DNA of 64,000 nucleotides, taken from assembly GCA_020091685.1 (NCBI GenBank), contig CM034607.1, positions 18,529,221 to 18,593,220 on the forward strand, written 5' to 3'. Numbering within the stretch: position 1 is the stretch's first letter; each line of letters starts with the position of its first letter. Of this stretch, positions 43,731 to 56,007 are shown piece after piece. The stretch comes from Lutjanus erythropterus. Its lineage: Eukaryota > Chordata > Actinopteri > Lutjaniformes > Lutjanidae. The translations under genes were made by a program, and so were the position numbers. The notes under the pieces were generated by a model. It did not search any database, was not told the origin of the DNA, and was given only the letters and a program-made list of their open reading frames with translations.

Positions 43731-44272
43731 TCATCCAGTGGACCATGGAACAGGTGGAAGCAGAGAGAGGGACAACAGGGAGAAAGAGACGCGTGTGTGG
43801 TGGGATGCAGCACAAAGAGATGGAGCATAAATTAAAGAGGTGGCAGCGATGTAAAGAGGAGAAAACGGTGGAACCTTAAATATATTACAAGGAGATTTTA
43901 ACTGGTTATGAAACAGTCTCAGTTTAATACCGATGCATCTGTATAACCTATATAAGTTAATCAGACCATCACGAGAAAATTGGCTATTTCACCTTGAAAT
44001 CAGATGAAATTATTTACGCCATGCAAAGCAGTAGAGCCTGTGTTATATTTCCTCAGGCACTGTGAAAAGTACATTACCCATAAAAGAGGAGACTTGCTTT
44101 AGATAATTTATTTTTGATGCTATATTTTGTGGTTATGGCGGTGAAAACACTTCTGCTTTTGTCCACAGGGGCCTCCAAGATCAACACAATGTGAAAGCTC
44201 CTCATAGCGGCTTTAACCACGTGGTTATTATTGTAACCATGACGATGAAGGTCCCGTATCCTTAATGAACTA
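43731..44272. other. non-coding sequence, nothing recognised
   Basis: A GA-rich patch at about 43755-43870, then ordinary AT-rich sequence. Confidence 0.4.
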
Positions 44273-44455
44273 GTCATTTAAACCCCAAGTACAATGTTTC
44301 TCTAACCTTAACAAAGTCCTTATTTTAACCTAAACCATAATTTACCCCTAACCAAGTTGTTTTTGTGCCTACATCTAACCAAAGATTAACCTTAATGTTG
44401 TCACATCAAAAAACAGATTTATTTTTCAACAGTGATTTGTGACGGCCTTGGTCAG
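44273..44455 (+). repeat. Fish 'CTAACCAAGTTGTTTTTGTGCC' repeat, copy L1r
   Basis: Carries TTTAAACCCCAAGTACAATG, CCCCTAACCAAGTTGTTTTT, GTGCCTACATCTAACCAAAG and a TGTCACATC..CAGATTTATTTTTCAACAGTGATTT tail. The same blocks recur at 45050-45180. The family is common in fish, from memory. The name here is only a label and not LINE-1. Confidence 0.6.
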
Positions 44456-45049
44456 ATCAGAAAATGCATCTGTGTGCTCAACCTTTTGTTACTTAAAGCC
44501 CACTTCTGATTGTTAAAAATGTTCCACCTTTCCAAATAAATGAAAAAAAAAAATGTCACAAAAGGATAAAACATAAATTCGGCTGTGGCCTTTAACACAT
44601 TCAGCACACACGGATTTACTGTATTCATATTTCCTCTCCACATACTTTGGAGCTTTTACTGGTGGTGTTGTCTCGAGAATCTCTTGTTTTAAAAAAAAAA
44701 TGGTCCATCTTGTGTCATGTTTGTCTCTACCTGAAGTGTGAGATTGGTATGGTTATATTCACATGTAAATATCTACGAAATGATTCATTTTCTAATTTGA
44801 TTTATTTATGTGAAGTTTTGGGCACATTTACATATGAAAATATCTACAAAAAATAAAAGTAATAATACAAATAGAAAGATACATTTACTCTAACTATTTG
44901 GCAGCACTAATGCCTCTGCAGATCATTAGTTGTCACTCTGAAGCCCACCAATGGGCTGTGGACAAACAACGTAATTTAATATTTGAGTGCTTGTTGACTC
45001 TGGTTTCTTCTTCCCATGACAATGATTTTCCCTATAATTAAAAAAATCA
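44456..45049. other. non-coding sequence between two related repeats
   Basis: AT-rich with short A runs. No gene or clear repeat end was identified, although the spacer could be part of one larger repeat. Confidence 0.35.
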
Positions 45050-45185
45050 TTCTCTAACCAAGTTGTTTTTTGCCTAAACCTAACCAAACCTCAGCCGTAG
45101 TGGTGTCAGAACTGTTTTATTTATTTTATTTTTGCATCAGTGATTTTTAGCGGTGATGTAGCCCCGCTGATAGGGACGTCAGATA
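45050..45185 (+). repeat. Fish 'CTAACCAAGTTGTTTTT' repeat, second copy
   Basis: TCTCTAACCAAGTTGTTTTT, TGCCTAAACCTAACCAAACC, GTGGTGTCAGAACTGTTTTATTTATTTTATTTTTGCATCAGTGATTTTTAGCG: same order as 44330-44450, same orientation, about 720 bases downstream. Confidence 0.6.
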
Positions 45186-45884
45186 ATATGTGTCACTGCA
45201 GAGGACATGATGATGTATTTCCATTAACTTGGACTTAGTCTTATGATATCACACCTTACCAGATACAATGTTTCCCCTATTCCTCTCAGTACTATGCACA
45301 AGTCAACGTCCCAGTATGACCACCTGAAAGACTCTGGATTGGTTTGGCAACGGAATTTGTCTTAAAACTCTCTAATTGTTTCTGCAACGAAAGTTGGGAG
45401 ATTGTCCTCGGTCTCTATTGAACAAAGTATTTAGAGACTGACTTGTGAGTCCAACTTGCAGGATGTGTTGGACAGAAGATAATCCTGTACATGTTTTTTC
45501 ATGACTGAAACAAAACTATTGAATTTGAATGCAGTTACACTGTGAGGACAGATTGTTTTTACCTGATTTTTAACGATCACAGCCACACTAAAGCTGACAC
45601 AGTAGAAATTTTTTACCTACAGTCTAAATGAGGACAAAATTACCTTTAGCTCACTAAAATAATTGCCGTCTCCACACTGTATGGAAAGTATTCTGCTGTA
45701 AATAATGACTTTTTAAGCAGTTAGATACAATACTTAATGTGTTAACAATATCTCGGTGTTAGGGTGATTGACAAGAGAAAAATGCCTTAATGGCTTATGT
45801 TGAGCCTAATGTAGCAGTGTTTCCGACTTTACACATGCCAGTGCACAGCGAGGGAGGCTGGCAGCACAAATACAATATACACAA
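45186..45884. other. non-coding sequence, nothing recognised
   Basis: AT-leaning sequence without repeats or recognisable frames. Confidence 0.4.
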
Positions 45885-46110
45885 ATGCACACACACACAC
45901 ACTCTCGCACACACACACTCACAGACCGGCGGTTCTCATTAGTGAAGTCAGTGTGCTCGAGGCGGGCAGGGCCCCTGCAGCAGTCTTCAGGAGTCAGAGG
46001 AGCCATTTGTCAGTGGAAAACAATTAGCGGGGAACGATCCGTTCCATTGGTTTTAATGAGTACAGCCGGGTCACTCTGCTCACAGCGGCAACACGCAAAG
46101 GTCATCAAAG
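45885..46110. promoter_or_regulatory. CA blocks followed by a candidate conserved non-coding block
   Basis: Short CA runs (about 45889-45920) precede a repeat-free block at about 45940-46110. That block contains AAAACAATTAGCGGGGAACG, CCATTGGTTTTAATGAG and several CpGs. The homeobox-like CAATTAG and CCATTGG words suggest an enhancer-type element. Conservation cannot be tested here. Confidence 0.2.
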
Positions 46111-47697
46111 GCTGAGAGCGACGCACGCTCAAACGTAGGCGCGGAGGCACACACTACCCACACACACACCTCTATTTATTTTCACCCCTGTTTTGATGCT
46201 TCCAACATGCACACACTTAAACGCACACACACACTGATGCAATCACACACTGACAAATGGACACACTCTGCCACCTCACCCCACATCCATCTATTTCTCG
46301 TCCCTTTCAAGCGATCCATCTCCTTCCACATCATCGCATACGTTGAAAAAGTCATCATGGTAAGTGAAGACTTGTATTATATGAGGGGATATTGTGCATA
46401 TATGTGACCTTGGACAGTACCTATGGCATGATGATACATGTAATGCATACACCATGTTAGTGTGGATGGTTAGCTGCAATATGGTAGCTATAGTAACACA
46501 TGAAAGAGCCATATACCTTTATTTTCCATTTCAAAGGAGAGTAATAGCATATGGCAAAAGCATGTCAATAATGGGAATGTATGAATGCCAATTATCCACC
46601 TGATGATGATGTAGGATACTCTCAGATCTACGTACGCTTAAAGATTATTGGTTGAATATCTTTTTTTCCTGTGGGGTAAATAAAACAAGTTGGGTTTTTT
46701 AATGTATGAGGATGTTGAGACTATTTCAAATTAATCGAATTGAACTGAAGCTGTAAAAAGAAAAAAAAAGGCCCAATGCAGAGATAATTAGCTAGTTTGT
46801 AACTATTTAATCTGTTTATCTTCAGGTCAAGAACGATTGACCAAAACACGCAGCACTGACTCCATATTTAGGTTAATTATAGTTGACCTGAGGCTCATTA
46901 ACCAAAACAGACAGATTACTGCCTCATTTTTCTTGACTGTGGCATCCAGTACTATACTAAAATATTAGACCAATTTTTCTGTGATATTCTCCAAATAACG
47001 GGCATAGCATTCACATTTTTTGGTAGCTCTGTATGTGTCTCTGTTGTTGCAGCGTAACACATGTGCTGGCTTGGCTTGACTTGGTTTCACTTGGCACGTC
47101 AGCACAGCACAGCAAGGATTTTGCATCTCCATTAAAACAGAGCTATCGGCTTGAATATGTGTTGTTTAATTGAAGATCAGCTTAGTTAGAGTCAATTGGC
47201 GGTAAAAGGGGGAATAAACACTTAATTTCCTACAGTAAATTCTTCAGTGTAAAAGACCCTTATTATTTTATATAGCAGCAAAGTTGAAATGTTGGGTTTT
47301 CATCAGCAGTAAATTAACATGACTCCTATACAGCTGAAAGTGAACATGACACAGTAAATGAAAAGCAGATACCTGAAAGTACAAACCATAACAGAGATTC
47401 AGTTACAAGCTATAAAAGTACTGAGAGCTGACACCTTTAAAAGACAGATGAGTTGAGTGTCACAACTCAGACTTGTCTGAGGGGGAGGAGACAGGTCTTC
47501 GTTGGTTCGCCATGGTGGACGAGATGTCACTGCCGCTGGCTGGGAGACGGGTCCGGGATGCTTCGCCCTATTCAGTCTGTCTCTGGTGTGACTCGGCACA
47601 CCCTGGTATTATAAAAGTGGTAATGGAAATGCCAATCAGTGTAGCACAGTTTAAGTGAGCACAGCCAAGAGTGAGAGTGGAAAGGCCCCACAAGGCA
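46111..47697. other. non-coding sequence, nothing recognised
   Basis: CA-rich patches at about 46150-46255, then AT-rich unique-looking sequence. Frames of 61-76 codons are unrecognised. Confidence 0.4.
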
Positions 47698-47705
47698 TTT
47701 AATGG

Positions 47706-48063
47706 TAGAGCCGGGCAATACATCAATATTATATCAATACTGTGATATGAGACTAGATATCTTTTGGATATTGTTATATATCGTGATATAGCATAAGTGT
47801 TGTTGTTTCATGGTTTTAAAGGCTGCATTACAGTGAAGTGATGTAATTTTCTGAATTTACCAAACTGTTGTAGCTCTTCTCTCATCTGCTTTTACTCAGT
47901 ATTTATCAAAAATTTTACTATGTTAATATTTTGTGAAAGCAGCTGTTGTAAATAATTTGTTATGTTATTTTAGAGTTAATGTATATTGATATATATATTG
48001 TATATCGCAGAATAGCCTAAAAATATCAATAATAATACATTTCACCCATATCATCCAGCCCCT
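47706..48063. mobile_element. hAT-like non-autonomous element with 8-bp target duplication
   Basis: The left end TAGAGCCGGGCAATA and right end TATCATCCAGCCCCT are imperfect inverted repeats. TTTAATGG at 47698-47705 is repeated exactly at 48064-48071. An 8-bp target duplication with such ends is the signature of the hAT superfamily. The interior has ATGAGACTAGATATC, GGTTTTAAAGGCTGCATTACAGTGAAGTGATG and ATTTTGTGAAAGCA, a family I recognise from fish genomes. There is no transposase. Confidence 0.8.
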
Positions 48064-48071
48064 TTTAATGG

Positions 48072-49160
48072 CAAATATATTTTAAGGCTTTACTTACAAA
48101 ACCAGATATCTCTGTTTTTATTTATTTTCCTAAATTATTTTAAATTAAATATTTTTTTTTTTTACATCAGTCAAAATTGTGTTAGGTTGTTTTTTGATAA
48201 GATACCTCTTTTTTTAAAATAAATAAATCTTTTTTTTTATTGTGCACTCAGTGGAATATTAATCAAACTGCTGTTGGTTTATTCTTTTACTCTGCAAAAG
48301 CACAGATTTTAATTTTATTCAGATAAACCAAATTAGGGTTTGCAAATTTAAAAGTTATACACACACAAACACACAAAAAAAACCCATGTAAAATAACTTT
48401 TCAAATTTACAATTTGTAATTTCTGCAGGTGAGCAAGTGAGAATTTTCTTTTAATATGTAAGATTTTAAGATTTCAATACTAACATCAAATGTTTTCAAA
48501 TTAAAAATAAAATCCTAAACTGCATGCACATGCTCACACTGTGAATAAAAGATTGCAAAGATAATAATGCAGCTTATGTCATCTCTTATTGAGAAGACAT
48601 TGCGTATATATGAGACCACTGCATTTGACCATTTAGTTTAAATAGATGTAGACACGAGGAAAGGCAGGTTTTGTTGCATGTAAGCATATATTACTTTTAC
48701 TTGAGGCACAGCCTTTAGCTTACATGTTAAATGGAAACTCTAATGGCTCTGATGCACTGACCTTCAACTCTGAACACACAAAACATCATTCGATCTGCTG
48801 TTTTCCTGCTCCTGTTGATTTCTCGCTCAATACAAAACACTCAAACCTCCATTTAAGTTTTTTCCTGCAGCCCTCTTCCTTTAACACACAGATATATACC
48901 CATGTCTGTGTCTGTCAGTGTACCTACTGTATGCAGTATACTCTACATTAAAACAGCCCCTAAAGTGTTGCACTTTTTTTTTTTCATTTAATAGATGATC
49001 TTAAATGTCTCCATCTCCTTTGCTCCCCACTACATAAACCAGCCACACTTTGCTCTGTGATAGCACTTTGAGCACACTGGGGAAATGCAAAGTGTTGAAG
49101 AGTTACATATAACAGAACTCGTACTGACGGTGTGTAATAGGTTTGGTTTCAAGAGGGAGA
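48072..49160. other. AT-rich non-coding sequence
   Basis: Very AT-rich from about 48072 to 48520 with poly-T and poly-A runs, then more balanced. No gene recognised. Confidence 0.45.
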
Positions 49161-49211
49161 CGCACAGACAGACAGACAGACAGACAGACAGGCAGACAGA
49201 CAGGCAGACAG
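49161..49211. repeat. (CAGA)n tetranucleotide repeat
   Basis: About 12 CAGA units with two CAGG interruptions. The minus-strand 134-codon frame reads Cys-Leu-Ser-Val repeats through it. Confidence 0.95.
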
Positions 49212-49572
49212 AGCAGTAGAGTAAAAGAAATGCACCAGGGTTCACACCGCACTGACACAGGAAAGGGTTGTCCAGCAATATCACCACTTCACTGACTTTA
49301 ATGGGCACATTAAGTGAACAGCGGCCATTTAGCAAAGAGCCCACCTGGTGGAAGCACAGCCCCCGAGCCCTTCCCCCCATCCCACACTGAAACCACGGCA
49401 AAGACCTCATAATGGTTTGTGAACACTGTGACAAGTAAAATTGGGTGATGGTGGGAGTTGGGGTGTTTAAAATGGGAAGGCCCAGCCCAACATGCAGTCT
49501 CTCTAGTTATTTCTATTGTATTGTAAAGCTTAGTTTTAAATTATGAATTTGAACATAATTTCTATGGTTAAC
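49212..49572. other. non-coding sequence, nothing recognised
   Basis: Balanced, repeat-free sequence at about 49240-49430. No recognisable frame. Confidence 0.35.
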
Positions 49573-49750
49573 AATTTAAAAATCAGTGATTCCTCCAGGG
49601 GTACATGTACCACAGGGGGTACTTCCACAGTTGTCAGTGGGTATGTGGAAAAACTGTGAAGTGGCTCTGCTAATTTCATGAAATATACACAGTATATTAA
49701 TAATTTATTTTTATAAATCAACATATTTGTGTTAAGGAGGAAAATAAACA
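49573..49750. repeat. Possible fish repeat fragment (CCAGGGGTACATGTACC)
   Basis: TTCCTCCAGGGGTACATGTACCACAGGGGGTACTTCCACAG is a word series I associate with a common fish repeat. No boundaries are visible, so this is tentative. Confidence 0.25.
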
Positions 49751-51799
49751 CAGGAATTATTTTTAAACTGATGTCTTGCTTTTGGTATTAGATTTACTTT
49801 AATTGCTATTGTATAGTTTGTATTTTATCACCTTTTTAAAATTTCATATACTTATAATGATTTATTGTGTAAGCTTCTTTATTTATCTGTACTTATTTCT
49901 GTCTCTGGGCTGCTGTAACACCCAAGTTTCCCCCAGTGACCAGTAAATTAGCGGCTATGATAAGACGATTGTACGAAACATGCCTCCCACCATCCTGAGT
50001 CAGCTGACACCTGAACACCACATGCTGTGATTGAGAATGAGTGAAAACAATTAAGCAGCGGACAGCTAAAAGTAACAGATAAATGGTTAAAGCACGCCGC
50101 ATCTGTTATTCCAAGTAGCAGCAGTACAAATATAAACCTGGCCAAACAAACTATACTATGTCTTGTAGGTAAAATACTCTCAATTGCCAGTATATTAATT
50201 ATACAATATTAGCTAACTGTAATGTAATCTAATATAACAGTCCTCTTATAAATCCTATTCCTACTTTAAGATTATAATGTTCAATTTTGGCTGAAACTGT
50301 TTTGTTTCATTTTATGATCATTTTGCAGGCTGCAGCTCGACAGGTGTTTCTGTTAGTTTGCTCACCTCATTTACATAAATTAGGACAGGCTAAATAACTA
50401 ACTTGAGTGTATATTGTAAGAATATCTATCTTTATATAATTTATAATGTTAAATAACATCCAGTTTAAAATAAACTTGATAAAACAAATCTGGAACACAG
50501 TAGGTGGTGTCAGTGAAAGGTCAAACAATGTTTGGCTTGGTTACCACTGGTTTAATTTATGATTTATGAAGGTTAAAACGACTAAAATACTTGATTTGAT
50601 TTGGGGAAATAATAGGAGGAAGATTTGGACATGAGTCCCTCCTTCACTTAAATGTACTGGTTCATTTTTGCCCAATGGGAGTGCCCCCCTGCCTGTACAC
50701 AGTGCTATTTGCCACTTTGATCATGAAGGGGAATCTTTATAATTATATAGTATAGTGCAGAAATAAGTATTTATAGTGTATAGTTTTGAGAATATTTTAG
50801 ATCCAAGACTACATTGACAGAAGTGCAGAACTGAAAAAGGCACAGTTACAAATCCCCCTGCCACTTCACCACCACAGGCAGCATAATGGATTTATCAATA
50901 CACAGGCTGCTGATATTTCAGAGCCATGGTCGGGACCGTAGGTTCTAACTCGCACAGACCTCAGTCAGATAAAGAATCAATGAGTCACACAGACTAGACC
51001 AACATATTCAGCTAAAGAACCCCTTGGACCCTGCACTCTCTGTGCTGTTAAGTAATTGAGAGGGGGATAGCATCACCCTCGTAACTGCTCAAACTGCTTA
51101 CTGGATGTGATGCATCTCAAAAAACTAAAATTACAGGAACACTCAGAGGAACCGATTCATTGTGAAAAATCCATCCGCTCACATCATCAATTCGCATATT
51201 GACACTGTAATTATTTGTTTGTGGATATCGTGTTTACAGTTTCATTGTCTGAACATGTCATTCATTTGATGATACCAGACAGGTATGGCTGTATTCCTGG
51301 GAGATCTACATTACAGTTGCACATTAAGCCTTCAGTCTCTCTCCTGCTTCTCCTGCCTGTTTCTACTATGCTGTGCTGAGGAATGAAGCAAAAATCACAG
51401 AAATCATCTTGAATGAGAAATGAGATTGCTACAATAAGAATAAGATCAGAATTGTTACTCACACATATCCAGCAATGCAGATTTACAGCCACAGTGTTTT
51501 GTTGGTAGGTGTTTATTTTCTTTGATTATTCATAATTTAGCCTTTTTTGTGCACGCCGTGTGTGTCTTCAGTTGTAGTATTCAGAAAAGTATTTCTGTTT
51601 CCTGATTATTCAGATAAATATTTATTTTATTGCAACTGTCAGGGCTTTGAATCACAAGCGCTCAGTGAGTGTGGACACGATTTTCTTTAATGAAGACATG
51701 TTGCTTGCATTACGGTGAGGCGTTCAGTGGTGCTGTCTCTCTTCCTCTTTTGCTCTTTCTCTCCTTTCTCGCTCACACACACATTTGCTTGCAAAGTGC
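49751..51799. other. AT-rich non-coding sequence, nothing recognised
   Basis: Two kilobases without microsatellites or transposon ends I can identify. Frames of 60-76 codons are unrecognised. Confidence 0.4.
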
Positions 51800-52010
51800 A
51801 TCAGCGAATGAAAGGATGTGTCACGGCAATCGGAACAATGTAATTAGAAGTGCGAGAGAGGTGGAAAGTGCTTTATGGTGATAATGTGGCACAGTAATTA
51901 AGGGGAAATATCATGACCCTAGTGCCCACGGCATTTTTAAAAAGAGTCATTTAAGCCCGAGATTACACAGTGATTGTCAAATCAATGGAGTAGAGGGAGG
52001 GGGAAGGAAT
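51800..52010. promoter_or_regulatory. Candidate conserved non-coding block
   Basis: Repeat-free stretch with CGGCAATCGGAACAATGTAATTAG, GGCACAGTAATTAAGG, ATCATGACCC and AGATTACACAGTGATTGTCAAATCAATGG. The last part holds a TGATTG..TCAATGG type of homeobox/PBX-like site. Suggestive of enhancer sequence only. Confidence 0.2.
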
Positions 52011-52261
52011 GTGGAAAATGAACCTGTCTTGATGGGGTGCATCGGTGATGAAAGAGACAGGTTCTGTATGCATGTACACGTTCGCATGTGTGTGTGACCG
52101 TGACAGTGTGTGTGTGTAGATACATGGATTTATGTTCCTGCTTGTATTTCCCTATAATTTATTAATAGATTCAATAATTAGATTTCCTGCACGAGAAGAG
52201 GAAATTGATGGTATTTAAATATCCTGGGGCCTGCAAACTTACATGTCTTTTAGCATATTAC

Positions 52262-53168
52262 TTAAAGGGGATAGTCTGGATTATTTGAAGTGGGGTTGTA
52301 TGAGGTACATGGCATGGCCCAGTTTGGAGAAACAGAGGCAGCACCAGCATGGAAACTGTTATGTGCTGCTGACTACAGGGTCAATGGAAAAATATTTAAG
52401 ACAGTTAAAAAAAATGCCCATCTAAAGAAAAATCTATATTGGTTTAAATGTGTGCAATATTTAATTTCACTGCTTTACTCTGCTAACAGATAGCTTTTTT
52501 CTGATGGGAGACAATCATTATATTAGCCAAAATTTGCTAAAACTCAACCAATTATCAATTTTACCTCATAGAACATGGGAGTTTCTGGCCTGCCGCTGTT
52601 CTGTCAGTTTTGTTTTGTTATTGTGAGACTTTTCCTTTTTTATCCTATGGACATTGGTTGGTTTGGAGGGAATTATATCTGGCTTATATAACAGTATTTT
52701 CCCACCAGAAAAGACTTTCGGGCAATCAGGTAAATGCTTAAAAAAAATAAATGTAGAAAACACTTAAACTGATATTGCTTTTTTTTTTTTAGATGGACCT
52801 TTTCTAAGTGTCTAAAATCCATCTTGTTCCTGACGTTGTCCACGGTAGTTCATTGCTTAGCTTCCATGCTCGAGGCAGTGGTTGATCAGCAACTCGTGTG
52901 TTTCTGCAAGGTGAAATGACTGATTTTGCCTATGAAGTTTCATAAGTTTGGAGAGAGCGATATATGGTGTTTTTATAACAGCAGTTTCCAGCAAACAACA
53001 GCAGTCTGATGGCAAAGTAAAGTGGTGAAAATATTCCGAATATAGCATACACTTTAAATGATATTTATCTGTCTAATACTGACATTGATTGTCATCTACT
53101 ATCGTTAACACACTGACTACCGAGTACCTCATACAACCCTACATCAAATAATCCAAGCTATCCCTTCA
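52262..53168. mobile_element. Foldback element, copy A5 (rearranged, partial arm duplication)
   Basis: Starts TTAAAGGGGATAGTCTGGATTA with TTAA at 52262-52265 and ends GCTATCCCTTCAAT, where the terminal TTAA has mutated. At 907 bp it is the longest copy. The right arm reaches TTGCTTAGCTTCCATGCT at 52854-52870. Instead of going on to the terminus, it restarts at an earlier arm position (GGCAGTGGTTGATCAGCAAC, 52875) and repeats that arm segment to GGTGAAAATATTCCGAATAT before ending. The arm segment is therefore present twice, at about 52570-52760 and 52875-53050. Confidence 0.85.
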
Positions 53169-54017
53169 ATATAAAAACACAAAGCCGGAATACTGTATGT
53201 GTGTTGTGTTACACACTCGCTAATATTTTGACACTGTCGAGCTGCAGTTGCAGAACAACCACAACTGGAGGATTTAGACAAAGGGTGGAAGAGAAAAGAG
53301 TTAGACAAAGGGAACGAGGGAAAATAGAAGGGGAGAGATCTTGGTAATGACAAGCACTTCACAGCCAGATCCGACCTCCCTCCACCCACGCACCCCGATG
53401 AGATAATTCCTTCTCCAAATTGCAATCAAAGCTCAGAAAAACACTTGAGGAGCAGGAGCCCTTTCAGCCATTAACTCGCCAGGTCCTGGGGCGCTGCTTT
53501 TTAAATATTACATTTCTTTGAATGTGTTTTCTGCATATTGTTTTTTTTCTTCTACTTAATTATTATTCGTATTTCTCTTTGTCTTCAACTCACCATTAGC
53601 AGTGTTTGGGAATTATTAATATTCAAGCTGTGTAACTGCATTGACAAAAGAATATTAAAAAAGTTTATGCACTTAACCTTTTTTCCCCCCCAAATCCATT
53701 TGGATATACTAGACCTTGCAAGACTGTGTTAGACAAAGGACCACAATCATGAGAAAGCTGCTAGTTTGAGGCGTTTTCCTTTGTCTCACACTGAGAAGGA
53801 CGCTGTGATGTACACACATGATGTATGCTCATTACACTGCAGGAAATACAAGTTGGAGCAAATACAACCAGCCCAAACAGCCAATGTCATTAAGGACACA
53901 CCTTAAAAGAGTTATCATTGTTGTATGCAACAGTGAGAAATCATATCCAGCTGAAGAAACTGCTTAGTTTTTGACTCTAAATCCTAATGTTTATCATTTT
54001 AGATATTTTGGCCTCAG
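53169..54017. other. non-coding sequence between two foldback copies
   Basis: Contains a CT/GA-rich patch near 53270-53340 and poly-T near 53540-53549. No gene recognised. Confidence 0.4.
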
Positions 54018-54626
54018 TTCATCAATTTCACTTTAAGTGTTTGGTATATTTTGAATATTTTCACTGCTTTATGTTTAAGTCAAATATTGCTCTCTCGAAG
54101 TCAACCAAACTCCATAGGGGAAATCAGTCATTTTACCTCACAGAACATGGGAGTTGCTGGTCTGCTGCTGCCTTGGTCACTTAATTTGTTTGTGCTCTTG
54201 TGTGACTTTTTGTGAATCCAAACAATGATTCTTAAACACCAAAGTCACACAATGACACAAACAAACTAACAGATCAAAGCAGCAGTAGACTAGAAACTTC
54301 TGTATTCTGCATGTTAAAAATAATAAATTCGCCTATGGAGTTTGGTTGGTTTGGAAAAAGTGACAGCAGTGACAGTTTCCTGTCAGAAAAGGTTGTCTGA
54401 TGGCAAAGCAAACTGGTGAAAATATTCCATACACTTAATCTGATGTTGATATTTTTTAGGCGGACCTTTTTAAAGTCGCTAAAATGCCTTTTGGTAGCTT
54501 CGATGTTCTCCTCTCTGCTTCTCCAAACTGGGGATGCGCCGACCAGCATCTGCTGTCGCTAATATGCTGACTATTGATTAGTACGTCATACAACCTCACT
54601 TAAGCTAACCTGAACTATCCCTTTAA
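54018..54626. mobile_element. Foldback element, copy A6 (left-truncated)
   Basis: Left homology starts at about ATCAATTTCACTTTAAGTG (54019), inside the arm. ACCTCACAGAACATGGGAGTTGCTGGTCTGCTGCTGCC (54136-54173) faces CAAAGCAGCAGTAGACTAGAAACTTCTGTATTCTGCATG (54274-54312). The right terminus is TGAACTATCCCTTTAA with TTAA at 54623-54626. The outer left arm, including its terminus, is missing. Confidence 0.85.
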
Positions 54627-55609
54627 CCAGCGCGGTCACCCATTTCACCAGAACATGTGGGTGTGTTGATGAGGAACATCATGAAATGGAACGAGCACAA
54701 TACGTCCAGAGGATTGAGGCTGGAGTGGGGGTATGACAATGCTGTGTGTGGGCGGAGGAGATGGCTGATGTAATAATTTCATGTATGGTTAGCTAAAATG
54801 CTAACAACAGGTCAGTGGCCTTAATCCCTTCTAGAAACAAACAGTATTCTTTCAGGATAGCGCAGCAACCCATTTCAACGTTATTGTGACCTGCCCATAG
54901 ATCCCCACGCAGGACTTGAAAGACCCTGAATGGCAGAGGAAAGAAAGCTCAGTCCTCTACTGTAGATTTGGTGTCAAGTGGCTCTATTTGTCATAATTAT
55001 GTGGTTGTAAAGGGAAAGTCTAGAAAAGGTCTAATCAATCTGATTTAATTAAGTGCAGTCAGTCATTTGAAATGTGCAGAATAGAATTAATAAGCACATT
55101 GTAAATTTGCATTTAAACCCATGTAATTATGCCAATTCAGTGGCCTCACAAGCACACTCACTTTTTTTTCAAAAGAGCAGAAAAGAGACAGAAACAATTT
55201 CTCCTTTTTCTTTATTTGATTCCGAATCAATATGCAGCGAGAGGAAGTGGCTTAAATAATATATATACCATGTGCAGTTTATATAAAAACATATCTGGTG
55301 CTGATCAGATGGATAGGTGTTAAAAAATTAAGCTTCCCTACTGACTAAATATGCCTTGATGGTTAAGTAATAAGAATTATGCACCTAAACACTGACATGT
55401 CTGTCAATATGCAGCAGAATAAATAATGTCCCCAAAGGGCAGAGCTTTTTAATCATTAAGTTTGACAAACATCATTATTATATGAGCAATTTTTTAGCAT
55501 TTCCAAGTTAATTGCTCACGTCAAGATAAATCAGTGCTTAAAATATTCAACACATTATAAATATTTTTCCAAATTTTTTTTTTTCATACTTTTCATCATC
55601 AGATTATTA
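54627..55609. other. AT-rich non-coding sequence, nothing recognised
   Basis: No microsatellite or transposon end found. Frames of 61-64 codons at 55074-55323 are unrecognised. Confidence 0.4.
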
Positions 55610-55648
55610 CAGTTGAGTCTCAGTTCAATTAGAATTGAGACTCAACTG
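55610..55648. other. 39-base hairpin
   Basis: CAGTTGAGTCTCAGTTC pairs with GAATTGAGACTCAACTG (17 pairs, one G-T wobble) around an AATTA loop. It is shorter than a normal microRNA precursor and might be an inverted terminal relic of a small element. Confidence 0.8.
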
Positions 55649-55995
55649 CAACACTGATCTTTTCTGGGTAAATCTGAGTGTATATTATGAAGAAAAAAAG
55701 ATTAGTGTCACTACATCAACCAGCGCTGTCTCCTAGGAATTATGTTTGTATATACATAACTAAATTGTTTTCATTATTATGTTGTGGTGACAATGTAATT
55801 CCTGCCTAAAGTATGTTCACAGATGTTCCTTGAAACAATATAGGATGTGGCTGTGGTGGATGGCAGCTGTACAAAGGGCAGGACTTATGGGGTTTGTGTC
55901 CAGACTCCTGCAACAAAAGCACTTTGAGGTAATAGAAAGATCCTCATTTTAATTAAAAATAGGAAAACGAATGTCAAGTCTCAATCACTGTTGAC
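55649..55995. other. non-coding sequence, nothing recognised
   Basis: Ordinary AT-rich sequence up to the SINE target duplication. Confidence 0.4.
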
Positions 55996-56007
55996 TTTGG
56001 AATAATT

